64,000 nucleotides of DNA from Caecitellus pseudoparvulus (Eukaryota; Bigyra: Bicosoecida), in contig CBFFRQ010000006.1 in NCBI GenBank assembly GCA_965644315.1, positions 1-64,000 of the forward strand, given 5' to 3'. The position numbers and the translations under genes were made by a program. The stretch's first letter is position 1. Each line of letters opens with the position of its first letter. Positions 11,854-25,521 of the stretch are shown one piece after another. The notes under the pieces were generated by a model. The model made no database searches. It was not told where the DNA came from and saw only the letters and a program-made list of their open reading frames with translations.

Positions 11854-12377
11854 ACTAAGTCAATGCTAAGGGGCACGATAAAAGGCTGCTTAGTCTTCTA
11901 CCTGCGGGCAGAGAGTGGTCGGAGTGAACAGGTTTGATCCGTAGTTGGAGCAGCGTGGCCACAAACACATACACCTGCTTCAACTCGAGGAATTTCCGAC
12001 TTCTAGCGAGAAAGATTCAGGCAGGAGAAACAAATGAGGTTTCTAGAGCAAGGCACACCAAAAAATGAGCAGTCAGTAGCTTGTGTTGCCTGGAGCGCGT
12101 TTGCAGGGCGGGCGCCAGAAGCACCCACAGAACCAGCCAGCGACCACAACATCGTCCGCACGGGAGATTGTCAACTGCTCCTCGAACAAAATCATCTGCT
12201 CCGCGTGTGCAAGGGGGGCCAATGATGATTCAATGCGGGTCCAAGCTTGAACCTCAATTGCGTCCACACTCTGTGCAAGGCCGCAAACTCGCAGCGCATT
12301 GCTGCCTCAGCAAGTGCGGAAATTGGGACACGCGCCTCCCCTCCGGCACCTCGCAGCCTTCCAGTTGCGCACACAGG
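11854..12377. other. Divergent promoter region between elongase and small VIM protein
   Basis: 524 nt separating two divergent starts (11853 minus, 12378 plus). The part near the elongase start is lower in GC. An open frame precedes the plus-strand ATG at 12378, but its composition does not look coding. I see no recognisable RNA gene. Confidence 0.4.
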
Positions 12378-12695
12378 ATGGGAAGCTGTTGCAGCAGCAC
12401 TTCTGCATCAAGTGCTGAGGGTGCAGGGGTGTCGGTTGAAGAGAAGCGAGCCCGTGCAGCAGCTGCAGCCGAAGCAAGGCGAGCTGGCAATGAGCACCGG
12501 GAAGGGCACACTGGCATCAGCGCTGATCGCCAGGGCGACCTGCGCCACGACGCACAGCGGCAGCAGCTTATCGGAAAGATTGAGGCGTACTGCCAGGCCA
12601 ATCGCAGAGATCCCCCCTTCGGGATCAGGGCAGCCTCCCTGGAAGCGTTGCGCCGCCAGTGGGACTCCATGCGCGGCGGCGGCGCGCATTCCTGA
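12378..12695 (+). CDS. Small lipid-anchored protein with VCP/p97-interacting motif (SVIP-like)
   Basis: 105 residues. I chose the ATG at 12378 because it exposes MGSCCSS, a textbook N-myristoylation site (Gly2) with adjacent cysteines for palmitoylation. Around residues 23-35 the segment EEKRARAAAAAEARR matches the VCP-interacting motif R-x5-AA-x2-R seen in SVIP, gp78 and derlins, and its position right after the lipidated N-terminus is that of SVIP. The C-terminal half (KIEAYCQANRRDPPFG...LEALRRQWDSM) is polar and helical and not typical of SVIP. The likely role is recruiting the p97/Cdc48 ATPase to membranes (ERAD or lysosome related). It is convergent with the giant FG-GAP gene. Confidence 0.55.
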   Translation: MGSCCSSTSASSAEGAGVSVEEKRARAAAAAEARRAGNEHREGHTGISADRQGDLRHDAQRQQLIGKIEAYCQANRRDPPFGIRAASLEALRRQWDSMRGGGAHS

Positions 12696-12841
12696 GCAGC
12701 TGGAGCAGCTGGCTTGCCTTTGCAGGTGAAGGGAGGCAGGCGTGTGAGTGGCAAGTGCCGAGGTGCAGCATGAAAATGCGTGTATTTATTCGCACACAGG
12801 CTCTGGGCCTGCAACGCTGCCGCACGCGGGCGCGGAGCGTT

Positions 12842-15800
12842 TCAGGATTCGCTGGTGGACGTTTGAGTCGTCTCTTGCTCTGCTCTGTGCATAAGTGCCA
12901 CCGTGCGGTGCGAGGCGCGCCGATTCCGCCCTTTCTTGGACGCTTGGGCTGGGGATTTTGCTTCAGCAAGGCTTCGGCGTCTCTGCTTCGCAGTGGCCAA
13001 GAAGTGGTGCAGGACTTGTGGTGGCGCTGCGCTGGTGACGCGCTCGGATGTCGGCGGCGATTTTGAAGAGTCAGGAGATGCAGAGTCAATGGCGGGTGAC
13101 TTGTTAGGCTTTACAAGGCGTCCAGCACGAGCCCCTTGCTCGAAACGTGGAATTGCTCGAGCAAAAGCGGACATGAGAACTGCGGCTGTGTCCAAAGCGA
13201 ATCCCGGCACGGAAATCACCAACAGCAACAGAATTGCCGGCAACCAGAAGCCGAACGTAACGAGGAATGCCGCAGCTGACTCAGACGCGGCGGAGTTTAT
13301 GTTCATGGGGCTCAAATATGGGCTGGAGCGCCCAGCCTCGGCGAGGTAGCTGCCGCTCCTCCAAGCGTACAATGCAAACGTGCAGCCAGCCTGCACCATG
13401 ACCCCGCCTTGCACCAGCACTGACAGGGAATGCAGCAGCATCGACTGTCGGTGCAGGCGTGTGACAGCTGCCAGTCGCAAGCTGTGCCCAGCTCGCTTGT
13501 CCAGCTTGCTGCGCACTGCATGTTGCAACAGCGGCAAGCCCATCCAAGCTGGCGCGTCCCCCGTCATGAGCAGGGGCTGTAACCACAGGTTGGCCGCCAT
13601 GCACACGGCGCACACTGCCCCCGCCATGTAAGCGCGGTTGATGAGGAAGGGCGAGGCTGCCGCGGCCAGGGCGAGTGCAAAGCACTGCCCCAGCCACACG
13701 AGGCTGTACCACCACATGGAGGGGCGGAAGAAGCCCCAGCTCCACCCCAGACTCGTCCACAGCCACGTCGCAGGAGACGTGTTCGTCGCCTCCTCCACGT
13801 GCATCTGGGCGTGACTCAGCAGCGTGCCAGCGGCGTCTGGATACAAAAGAGCAGTGGCTGCTGTGGCCACTGGCCAGGTCGTCGTGCCATCCGCACCACA
13901 CTCCACCTCATCCCGCAGGCTCTCCATGTCTGCATCTTCTTTGTCTGAACCACCATGGCCTCCTGCGCTGGACTCCTGCAGCGCATCTGCAAGTCGGCCA
14001 GCTGCCAACACAGGCCGACCCCGCCACAGCACGACAAGCGGCACCACACCCCACAGCACAGCCAACAGCCCTGCCGTCACTTGCAACTGCACGTGCAGCT
14101 CTGAGCCAGCCAAGTACTTGAAGCCCTGCAGCATGTACTCGGCCTGGGGCGATGCGGGCAGTGTCAAGAACACCGTCACCATGGACAGCAGCGAGCGAGG
14201 CACGGTCATGAACATGGACAGGCCACAAGCAGCACCAATGGCTCCCAGCACCTCCCGGCCCCCACACACTCTACGCTGCTTGCCACACAAGGCGCTGCCT
14301 GCCACAACCACACCAGCTACCATGCACCCAGCCAGCAGCCCCAACACAGGCAGCGAAGCGCCGATGCCGAAGCTTGTCGTGACCAAGTCTCGCGCGCCCA
14401 GTACACAGCTCGTGTACTGCGCGTGCACGGGGAAGATGGGGGCGATGTGGGACAGGGTGGAGACGCCTTCCATGCCCTCCACTGTGCCCAGACGGTACGA
14501 GTCCAGCTGGGACGACCACTGCAGATGCAGCACCAGCAGCCACAGCGCCACGAAGCGCACTTGCAGCAAGGACGAAGCAGGCCCACTGCCTTCACCCGAC
14601 ACTTCAGCTGATCCGCCGTCCACAATCAGCGCAATGGATGCTCCAGCTGAGCGCTGGACCCAGTCCGCTCTGCTCTCGCTCTGCACAAACGGCACCTGCA
14701 GAGCAGGCGGCACTTCCACTGCGCCTTGGGGCTTGCCGCCCATGATGAACAGCACTCCCCGCCAGGCGCACAACAACAGGCCCAACAGCACCAAGCTCAT
14801 CAATGTCGTCGCGGCCAGAAGGGCGCTGGACGACTCGTGACAGGTCACACAGTCCACAGACGCGCCGCCTGCGACGGGCGAGTACGTATACGAGTCTGCA
14901 CACACGCCACACAGGTCGCCTTCGTGCCCATCAGCGCAACCTGTGGGGATGATGCTGTAGTTGCTCCACTGCAGGGACGTCGCCTGCCCCGCCTCACACG
15001 CCAGCGGATTGGGACACAGGAAGATGTTCTCCCCGATGTCGTTCGCTTGTGTGCCTGGGACGAGTCCCGCCCCATCAGCGTCCACAAGCGTGGAGGCCAG
15101 CGCAAAGCCAGGCAACACAGCCAAGATGCCATCGCCACACACAGCGCCCTCAGGGCACGCACTGCAGGTAGTCGAGCCAGGCAGCGAGAAGGTGCCGTCT
15201 CCACACCGCTGGCACACTGCGGGAGACGTCACTCGCCCAGCTGTCGCAACCACGCCCACCTTCCCCGCTCCACAAGGCGCACACACCAGTGACGCAGGCG
15301 ACAGGGCAGCTCCCTGTGGAGCCTGGGGTGCCACGCCATACCCTGCAGCACACTCACACACCAGCCCCGTCTGCACTTGATTCGGGCCACACTCAGCCCG
15401 GGCCACAGTGATTGCTGCGGCTCCTGCTGGGGAGGCCAGGCGTGTGGACAGCTCCCCGCCTGCACTGCCAGCGTCCACGTTCAGCACATCCACTTCGAAG
15501 CGCAGCCCAGCTCCCACTGGCAGCGCCCTCACGGTGGACAGGGACAGGAACACGCCGTACATGAAGGTCTGCGGCGCCTGGCTTGCAGGAACACCAACTT
15601 CAGCGCTGGACACCAGCGCACCGTGCAGTGAGCGCAGCAGGGCCAGCTCTGAGCCAGTCAGCGTTCGTGCCACAGCAGGAATGGAGGAGGAGTTTGCGCC
15701 GCCTCCTGACAGTGATCGCCCAGATGCACCGTTCACGAGCAGGCGGGCCGCGACGACATCTTGCCCAGCTTGGCGTGGTCGGCCCAGCGCATCTCGCAGC

Positions 15801-18800
15801 ACGACCAGAGCAAGCAGCACACCATCTGGAGTCAACAGCTGGTCATCGTCTGAGATGTGCGGCGACGTGATGACAGTGGACGGCTGCAGCGGCAGGTGCT
15901 GTCCGCTGATGGTCGAGGTCAGTGGCAGCAAACTGGACTGGCCAGGCGCAGCTGTGCCTTGCGCCACACGAACACTCACCACTGAGCTTCCGAGAGTCAG
16001 CGCCCCTGTGCGAGTGTCGTTCAGGAGAATGAGCACCGTCCCAGTGTACTGGCCAGGCTCAGGTGTGCTGGCATCAGAAATGCGGACCGACAACGGCGCC
16101 ACAGCATCACCCAAGGGAGGAATGACCACGCCCGCGTCCAACATGGGCGCCACACTGAGCCAGCTGGTGAACGCAGCCTCCAGACTGGCCAGCGCAGCCA
16201 ACGCATCAAACTGCACCTCCATGGCTGCACTCACGTCAGTGCTGTTGCGACTCGCAGCGCAGGCGTCAGCCACAGGGGCTATGGCCACATCTCCATCCAA
16301 CACAGCAGCATCCACGACAGCAACTGGGTCCACCCCGAGGTTTCGCAGGCTCAACGCTGTGACAGGCGTTGACGCGACAGCTCCAGAGCCCAGGGATGCA
16401 GGTGGGGACAAGGGTGGCACCCGCACTCGCCCAGGACATGGTTGCACCGTGGCCACCAAGATGCGCACAGGAATAGTCTGCACAGTGCCATGCACATCTC
16501 CCAGCACCAGCACCAGCTCAGCACGGTGCAAGCCCTGAGGGAGTTGGGACAGGTCCAGCGCAATTCGCACTGTGCTGACACTCCCAGGCTGTGTCGCGCC
16601 GTGCAGAGCGCCCCGAAGTGCAGGGTCGGCTTGCAGGACATCTCGAGTCGGGGCAAGGGCGAGCAGCTCGCCCCGTGTCGGCACGAAGCCGCCCACACTG
16701 GACACTGACAGCCAGCACTGTGAGGGCTGGTCTTGCAGCAAGAACCAGTCCAGGCCTGCCGTCCCACTGCTGTCAATGGTCAGACTCTGCTCCATGCTGC
16801 TGCTGTCTCCATCTGGCACAGCGTAGCCTTCGATGACTTCTGGAGTGGCCGAGCCAGCTGGCAGCTTCACATGCACAAGGAGGGGAATGCTGAGCAGGGT
16901 GTCGAAGGAGGCAGAGGAGTAGGCAGTCACGTTGAACAGGAACAGGCCTTGAAATGACGCCGCGTCTGAGCTGCTCCTCACATCCGTCACAGGAAGCGAC
17001 ACCTGCACGCGAGTGTCCAGCGACGTGAAAGCCGTCAGCGACAGTGGGCCTGCCAAGGATGGAGCCAGAACACGGGCAGAGGGAGGGCTGCCACCCTGTT
17101 CGTCGGCCATGGCCGCAGCAGCTGCAGCTGGATCCGAACTGGCCAAGGCCAGGAGGTCAGGGGCAGGACTGGCCACGTACTTCACTGACGCCACAGCAGC
17201 CCCGATGGAGGTGAGCTCGCCCAGAGCCCGGAAGGTCACGGGCACATCCACGAAGGCTGGGCCAGTGAAAAAAGCTGGAACTTCCAACACTGTCAGAGGC
17301 AAAGATGGAGTTGGTGCATCGATAAAAGTCACTCGTGGAGCTTGTTCGTAAAGCAGGGCGGATCCACCAACGACATCGGAAGGCATCGGAGCTCTGGATG
17401 GCGCAGCGGGAACGGATGGATCAGGGCTGCGGGTCATGGAAGGCGTGGCTGCTGCACTTGAGGATGCTGTGGGCGTCGCAGCACCTGTCGCGGAGGCTGT
17501 GGGTGATGGTGTGGGAGTGGCGCTCTTGACTGTGGCAGAGGCTGAAGCTGTCATGCTGGAGGTCGGCGAGGCGCTGACAGAAGCCGTGACATCGGCGGTC
17601 GCAGATGACGACGGGCTACTGGTGGCCTCTGAAGACACTAAAGGACTTGCAGTGCTGGTGGGGCTGTTCGTGGATGAGGGTGTGTTGCTGGGCGTGCCGC
17701 TGGCCGTGGCAGTTGCCGTGCTGGAAGTTGAAGGAGTGGCTGTAGAGGACGGAGAAGGTGACCACAGCAACGGCACGACACTTGGTCGCACCCAAGGCGA
17801 CACAGGCGCCAGCACATCAGCTGGAGGCGGCATAGAGCTGTCATTCCCCGCTCGCACCACAGACGCCAGCGTGCTCAGGCGGTGTTCCGGCAGCACCACC
17901 GGCTCGTACTGTGTTGGGGGAGCAGGCAATGCCTCCAGCACGTAGAAGTTGGAGGTCTTGGCATAGCCCCAGGTGTTCAGGGAGCCCCGCATCTTCAGGT
18001 CATCCATGTATGCCGCTGCAGTCAAGATGTGCAGCATACCTGACTCTGTCTGGCGCAGCAGGGCCATGCTGGAGCCGATGTTGCTCCAGTTGGGCAGCAT
18101 GCGGTCGTACAGGGGCGATGCCTTGACCACGGGCACGCTCTGCCGCACAGATCCATCTGGGTTGAGGTACACGGCATAGATCTCGGCGTGGCGCTGGATG
18201 CGCTCTCCGAAGTACCGCAGGGCTTGGTTGCCGAACATGCGTGGCCAGAGGATGTCCCGTGGATGCGGTGGGTTGTGCGGGAGGTGGCGAAGATCAGACC
18301 AAATGCTGTCAAGTCCATTTTGTCGATTTGTCTCTTGAAGGTTATTCTTGCAGAAATCTTTGATGTTGTTGACGGCTGTCTGAAATGGGCTTCCAGTCAT
18401 GTACTGCTCACGGGACTCGCCCAGGATGCTTTCCTTCTTCAGGTGGCTGTCCACGTAGCCATTGATTGCGCTCGACCAGGAACTTCGGCTGACAGCAGGA
18501 GCAGATGAAGTTGTGCGGTAGAAGAATTCTGACTGGCTGATGAAGGGGCACAGCACTGCTGTGGATACGGGCATGGAGGTTGGTGCCTTGCCAGCTTGCA
18601 GGGCCGGGAAGCGCTTGGCGTTCGCTATCTGGGAAAAATACATCGATTGGCCTGCGATAGGAACAGTCGCCCCATCAGGAATGCGACTTCCAGCCTCCCA
18701 AAGAACAGTTGAGAAGGGAAATGACTCAGAGGCAAGATCATAGAACGCCTGCAGCCCTGCATCCCTGAAGAAGTCCCTTCCATTGTGCTGCGCTCGGTAC

Positions 18801-21800
18801 CAGTCTGACTGGTCTCGTATCCACTGGTTTCTTGAGCTTGTCGTGGCAAAGTTTCGAAGAGGGGGGTTGCGAGGCACGGGGTTCCTGGATGCTGAATGGC
18901 TCGTGGATCTCAGCACTCCCCCAATGTTCGGACCCCTTGTCACAGTTGACGATGAACCTGTCGTTGCCATTGACTGCTCAAACATTCTCTCAGCAGAAAC
19001 CAAGGTTCCCATCCTTGCTGTACTCTTCTTCGTGCTTGAGCTTGACCCAGGAAAATGGTACCTTCGGTTGAAGGCATTGAATGCAGTCGGCATGACATGC
19101 CCTGACAGACCGTTCATGGTCACGTCAGGAATCCAGCTCGCTGCAGGTTGGAAGTTCCAGTAGCTCGTCGCCAGCGCTCCCCAGTTCACATTGAAGCTCG
19201 AACCAGATGTCCCACTGTTGCTCGTCTGTAGTACTTTCACGTTACCTTGCAGTGGCCACCGATTCCCATTTATCTTCCTTCGATACGTGCCATCCATGTA
19301 CTGACTGGCTGTGAACACCTCCCCACCGTTCCGCCACTTCGGATGCGCTTTCTGCCGCCATGAATCCACCTGCACCAACATGTCTGGAATGGAAGAAGCA
19401 AAGCCGTTCTCTTGACTGAAGCCAAGTGGATTGGGCACCATGTTCGGCCCTCCGAACACGCCCTCACTTCCTGGCTCAGCGCCGTCGTCCATGACTTGCC
19501 CTGCAGATGACGGACCCACATGCCCGTACAGCAGCTCTGGATGCAACCCGGACAACCCGATGCCCACAGTGGTGCCGCCCACATCGATGCCAAAGGGCCG
19601 GATGTCATTCTCCTGCAGCAAACTCGCGTTCAGCGCGGTGCCATTCCTGCCAAGTCGCACAAGCATCAACATGCCCTTGCCTTCTCGAGTCACAGGGTGG
19701 TGGTTCTTAGAATAAAGTCCGGCTGCACTTTGTGACGTCTCGGCCTTCATGTGCTGTGGGCGAATGAGGGTCGTCGCCCCGCTTGTTGATGCTCCGTACG
19801 GTGCTGCTGTGTTAGATGTTGAAGACTTGAACTTGTCCAGAACACGTGGACTGGCTCGCCACAGCGCGATCGCCACCACGCCACGCCCCACATACGTCAT
19901 GCTGTCCCCGAACCCCATCTCAGGCCGTGCACTGTACGCTGTGAAGGATGGCGGCAGGCCAGGGATGGAAGCAGGCGCGATGAGGGAGCTGTGGCTGAAG
20001 GTGCCGTTCGCATCACGGTGCAGCAGCACGATGTACCGCTTGCGTGTCGAGCCGTCGTGGAACACTGCTGCGACGTCCACAGTGCCGTCACCTTCCAAGT
20101 CGCCAGCTGCTGCCAGACTGACCGGGAAGCGGTTCTTCGGATGCACAGGCGGCAAGGCAGCTGAGTGTTCCATGTGCACATCCAGCACATCCACATAGCT
20201 CCAGTCTACCAACAGCCCCGCTTCTGAGAAGTCCAGCAACAGTACAGCACCACGACCGTTCACAGAGCTGCTGTACGTGCCTGTCAGCGCTGCGATGCCT
20301 GAAGCCCCCGTTGCCATGGTCAGTCTGGGCGACCCAGAGTGGTTGTGCCAGCCCACGTTCGCCACTGCACAGCCAAGCTGCGCCCCTTCAGCTCCGATGT
20401 CAAGTGTGCTGGCAGCATCCCCGTCTTCCAGGTGCATGTGACCGCCTGTGCTATGTCGCCCGATGCGATCAAAGTGCCCCACACGGTACATGCCATCTGC
20501 CAGCACCTTCTTCCCAGGCTCCACATTCGCGTGCTGCGATGTCGTGCCTGTGGAGCCATAGAAGTATTCACCGCTGTTCCATTCACGGGGAGTCCTGACA
20601 GCTTGCTTGGTGCCTGCTTCAGACTGGTTCCCTGGCACCATGTGCACCATGAACACTGCGCCAACATTGGATCGACGCAGTTGAGCCGGCTCTCGGCCGA
20701 AAGTGGTTAAGCCATAATTCCGGCCAATCTCACCAGCCAAAGGTGCTCCCACGAGCATTTCAGCCACTCCATCTCCATCGAAGTCGTGCATGGGCGCCAT
20801 GGACATGCCCAGGGAATATGCGCTGGCTTGATGCAAGGCCTTCACATTCGCGGCTGAGTTGCTTGCACTCACTGAAGCCCCTGGGAACATGGAGTTCCCA
20901 GGCCGGTACTTGTCTGTGGCGCCTTGCAGCAGCTGGGTGGTGGTGGAGCTGAACCTGGAGTTCAGATTGGACTCCCAGAAGTTGCACTGCAAACTGTTCA
21001 CAGTTCGCTCATATCGGTACCCAGACACAGGGCCACTACCGAGATAGATGGTGCTGTGGGTAACAGCGGGAGACAACAGTCGTGCAAGGCTTTGGGGCTC
21101 CCTTAACTCTCCACACACAGCAGCGAAGCGGTGCAGACACGCAGCACCGCTCTCCTCACACTCCAACGGCTTGCTCCGGACATGGCAGACTTGAGACCCC
21201 ATCAATGTCTCCTCACCCTCAGCGACAATGCTCACGTTCCGAAACACTGCCTCTCCATCTCGCCATGTGGATGTCCACACCTCACCCTCAACGTCTTCAC
21301 TGCTCGATCCAGAGCTGCTGGAGCTGGAGCTGCTGTCGCCACTTGCGGGCAGCAACACCGAGCCCTCCAGATTCCGTTCCACGTGGAGTCCGCTGCGTTC
21401 CTCAGCGTCATGCAGCAATGCAGCTCCAGCCGTGTCCATGTCTGCGGGCCCTTCCACGGTGCCCACCCAAGACTGCAAAGTCAGAGCCCCATCTTCACTG
21501 GTCCACTCGGCTGATTCCACTTCACCCAGGGCGTTCGCCATCAGACCTCGAAGAACAATGACTGGGAAGGGTAAGTCGGCAAGATGGTCGGCAAATTGAG
21601 CCGAGGTAGTTGGGTAAAACGTTTGAGACCCCGTCTCCCAGCACCCTCGCATGCGCTTGCCCATCGCAGCCAAGTACAGCCGCGCCATATTGTAGTCAGC
21701 CTTGTGCCCCGGTGCCCAAGTCAACGGGTCAATCCGCGTCGCCAGCTCGGCTTGCTCGTCATACGAAACACCAAATCCTCCTCCAGGTGGACCGTATGCA

Positions 21801-24800
21801 CGAGGGATGTAGCCCCACCCAGGCTGCACGATCTCACCCACCATCATCGCGCCTTGGTGTGGCGCCGCAGTGCTGTTCACGGTGCCGTTCGGGAGCAACG
21901 AGAATACGCCCATGCCTGGCAACATCATGAGCACATCCAACGCTCCGTTGCCATCTGGATCACCCAGCGGCAGAGCAGTGGCGAGTCCAGGATGTGGTGC
22001 TGACCCGTTCAAGCCAGTCATCAACACAGCTGAGCTGGAGCCGTTCACGACGGCGTGAGACGGCACAGCGCCCGGCATGCCTTCCTGCACACACGTCACA
22101 GGGCGCGAGAACACAGACGTCGGCACTTTGAACTGGCTGTCCAGGTGCAGCAAGCAGTACTGTGCTGACACTGAGTTTGGAGTGCGAACAGCCTCCTGCA
22201 AGCCACTGCCAGCGTGTGGCAGCGCCGCAGTGCCGCTTGTCGTGATGAGCAAGTCTGGAGTGCCGTCTTGAGCAAAGCTCGGTGCCGCTGCAAGTCGCAA
22301 CATGCGGGCTGGGAAGCCTGCTCCAGGCGAGGGTGCCATGGTTGGGGCGAAGATGCGGTGCCAGGTCTGCACTTGGGCAAGGGAAGAGCTTGTGATGAAG
22401 GACAAGGACAGGATGTAGATTGCCCCCGATCCGATGCCATGTGTGACCCCGGCACAGACTTGCGTCTCATCTGGCGCCAGCACAGCGATGGTGCTGCCTC
22501 CCAGCCACTCCACTGATGCGCCGAAGCGAGTCAAGCCATCTGACGCAGACGAACAGACAGCTGGCGGGCCGTCAGGCCAGTGAAGCCGGAAAAGGTCGCC
22601 TTCAAACGACTCCAAAAAGGCAAGCGCTGCGTGCGGAGTTGAGGTGTTGGAGCTTGGCGAAGAGATGACAGCAATTTCAGACTGCTGCTGATTGTCCAGC
22701 TGTGGGTTGCGGATGACAGTCATTGCGTGAGCAATGGGGCCAACGTTCGGCTCAACGCTCGTGAACATTTGGGGAGAGACCACTAGGGTCCCGCCACTTG
22801 AATCTGATTGTGGCATGGCCTGGTATCCAATCATGCTTATTGACACGATGGCTCCTTGCTGTGTGGAGTTGGCCAGCTGTGTTTCTGGAGCGCCAATCAA
22901 CAAACTGCCAATTCCACGAGGAGCGTTCCAGTCGCGCCCGTCATTCAGGTGGAAGCGAATAAAAGCCATGCAGCGGCCAAAGCCTGTCAAGCTTCCAGCT
23001 ATGCCTTCGTTCGGTGTCTTCGAGTTCACAGCGCTCTGATTCACTGACAGCATGTGAGATGCGATCACTTGGCGTGCAGTTGCATCGTACGCCACTTGCA
23101 ACAGCCCCACAGTGCCAGAACTGGCATTTCCAATATGTTCCACGCCAATCATCAAGATGCGGATGCCCTTTTTGTGCCACTTTCCTGCATGCCCCTCCTC
23201 CCACGGCAGATTGTCGTTGTTGGAGGGACCTCCATCACCCTGAGGCTCCAGCCAAGATGGCCAAGGTGCCTCGGTCAAGAACGGCAGCGCGAGCACACTG
23301 GAGCCAAACACTGCCTCCTCAGCGTACTCCCAGCGATCATGAAGGGACATTGCATCAGAATTGCTGGTATTGGGAAGGAGAGCCTCCTCCACGGCAGGTG
23401 AAATTAATGTGGGGGCTGTGAGCAGCACAGCTGGCCCTTGTACGTCGTCGCCTCCCAGCTGTGACGCTAGTGTTGGTGCAGGAGAAAAGCGCAGGGCTGT
23501 GAAGAGGATGGACTCGGCGTATTCTGGCGCACTGGCGGGATCAACTGTCGACGCAGAAGGACAGTAGACAAGGGTCGACATTGTCCAAGTACTCGAGTAC
23601 GTTGGCAGATAGGAGCCACACTGTCGAGTGGGTTGCTCCTCGCTCCACAGCACACCTGGCAAGCTGATAGCCAGCTGCAGCGCAGCATTCAGCTGCGGCG
23701 GCTCCGCCTCCCGCCCAGCCAGAGCAGGTGCCGCTGCATCCCTCGTCCACGCCGCCACCATGCCAGCTGCCCATGTCTGCCACGCGCCTGGAGTTGAACC
23801 TTCACGCAGCCCCTGCAGTGCAGACGGCACGGTGTCCCCCAGAGTCGCGTTGGGGCGCCACAGCACGCCTTCGTGGCTCAGGCTGAAGTACTCTCCACTG
23901 GGCCGAAAGGCATCATCCAACGGCACCAGCAGCGCAGTGGGCGGCGCGCCAATGAGCAAGTCCATCGTGCCATCGCCGTTGGCAGGCGGCACAGCTGCCA
24001 AGGACATGCCCAGACCATTGCGAATTTGAGGGTTCTCATCCGCCTTGGCCAGCTGCAAGTCATGAAAGGCACCGTTGTCAATCAAGTGCAGCCGTGTCGG
24101 CATGCCAGTGGGACTCAACGTCAGCAACACGACTGTTCCGTCCAGGCTGCGCATGGCGCGGTCCGCGTTGCGGCGGCCTGGAGCACCAATGGCCAGCACG
24201 CCTCGCCCCAAGTACGCCAGACTCAGCCCGAACCAATCATCGTGGTGCTCGTTGTACTGCCGATCGAATGTCGTGCCGTCTGGCCTTCGGGGTGGTGCTT
24301 CGCCCCAGTGTTCGGCCTGGGGGTTGAAGGGGCTGTACTGGTGTCCTCCGCCCTCCACAAGGTTGTGCAGGTGTGTCACGTTGCGGGCGTGGCCGTACTG
24401 GTCCAAGAACACCACCAGCACCTCAGGGCCCCGGGCAAACGGCACCCGCAGCCAAGTATGCCGTGTCGTGCGTGCGCCAATGGCGAGGTCAGGCACGCCG
24501 TCCGAGTTCAGGTCGCGCAGCCCCACGACGCTGTGGCCCAGGCGAGCTTGCCCGATGTACGCGCTGGGCCGCAGACCAGGCACAGTCTTGCGGTCCAGGA
24601 CAGAGTACCGCAGTACACGTGGCCCTGCACTCATGAACAGGATGAGCACCCGCCCGCCACTGGCGTCCTTCCCGAACACGTCCCCTGGCGCGCCCACCGC
24701 CACATCCGGCCACCCGTTGCTGTCCACATCCCCCAACACAGCCACTGACGCGCCGAACGCAGGCTTGTAGCTGGTGCCTCCCAGCTCTGAGATGTTGGCA

Positions 24801-25521
24801 CTGCCAGCTGTGGAGGTCAGGGACACGATACTGACGTTGGACACCGCCAAGTCATCTCCAGCCTGCCACAACCGCTCAGCTGGCACGCCTCGTGGACCGC
24901 CCATTGCCGAGAGGAAGAACACGCCACCCACCTGCCGCCCCCCCACAGCAAGCAAGGGTGCACCCAGGATCCAGTCCCGGGCTCCATCGCCGTCGTAGTC
25001 TGCCCCCAGGTCCATGGCACTGCCCAGTCCTGTGATGGCCATGCTGGCGTTGATGGCAGCAGCAGCCGCCAGCAGCGCAGGGTGCGAGGCGTTGATTGCG
25101 TTGACGTCGTGGTCCAGGATGGCGTCGACGTCTTCAAACGGCAAGTCTGTGCAACAAGAAGTGCAGTGTTTGCGCTGGTGCATCTCTGTGGGCTGGAAAC
25201 GCGGACAGGGTCCAGGTGCGCGGAGCGACCTCGCTCACCTTTGCCCAAGTGCGCAGGCGCTTGAAACAGTGCACGACGCAGTGGTGGAGTGCTCGTGGCA
25301 TGGGTGGGACCGAGCTTCACGCTGAACGCGCGGTGCAGTGTCTGCTGCCGTCCAGGACAGCGCGCAGCAGAGTTCACTGGCGCATTTCTGTCGCAATCAC
25401 TCCCGCCAGCCGACGGAAAGCTCGCACTCTCCCAGCCATGCTGCTCGACATAGAGCGCCCCTGAAGAAACTTGCAGGGCCCAAGATACAAAAAGCAGTGA
25501 AATACACAAGGGGCGGTGCAT
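12842..25521 (-). CDS. Giant FG-GAP / mucin-linker / Cys-rich / polytopic surface protein, 4,195 aa
   Basis: Two exons: 25521-25239 and 25146-12842 (intron 92 nt, GTGAGC donor). A signal peptide is visible (MHRPLCISLLFVSWALQVSSG). The ectodomain carries many FG-GAP/integrin-alpha-type propeller blades with calcium loops, for example DYDGDGARD, DVDSNGWPD, DLNSDGVPD, NGDGTMD, DPDGNGALD and DFDGDGVAE, spread over about 25050-19900 and often ending in (A/V)(I/L)GAP. A Ser/Thr/Pro/Ala mucin-like linker lies at about 17760-17350. After it come further beta-rich domains, then a cysteine-rich GCC2/GCC3, ephrin-receptor-like region (about 15400-14830, with CAAGYG, CGAGKVG, CGDGTFSLPGSTTCSACPEG). Finally there are about nine membrane helices (14820-13130) and a basic Ser-rich cytoplasmic tail. 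It is probably an adhesion or sensing receptor; the ligand is unknown. Confidence 0.85.

Noticed and set aside
17350-17760. Possible tandem repeat in the Ser/Thr/Pro-rich segment of the giant surface protein
   Set aside because: Composition is repetitive, but I could not find a constant repeat unit at the DNA or protein level; treated as a mucin-like linker.
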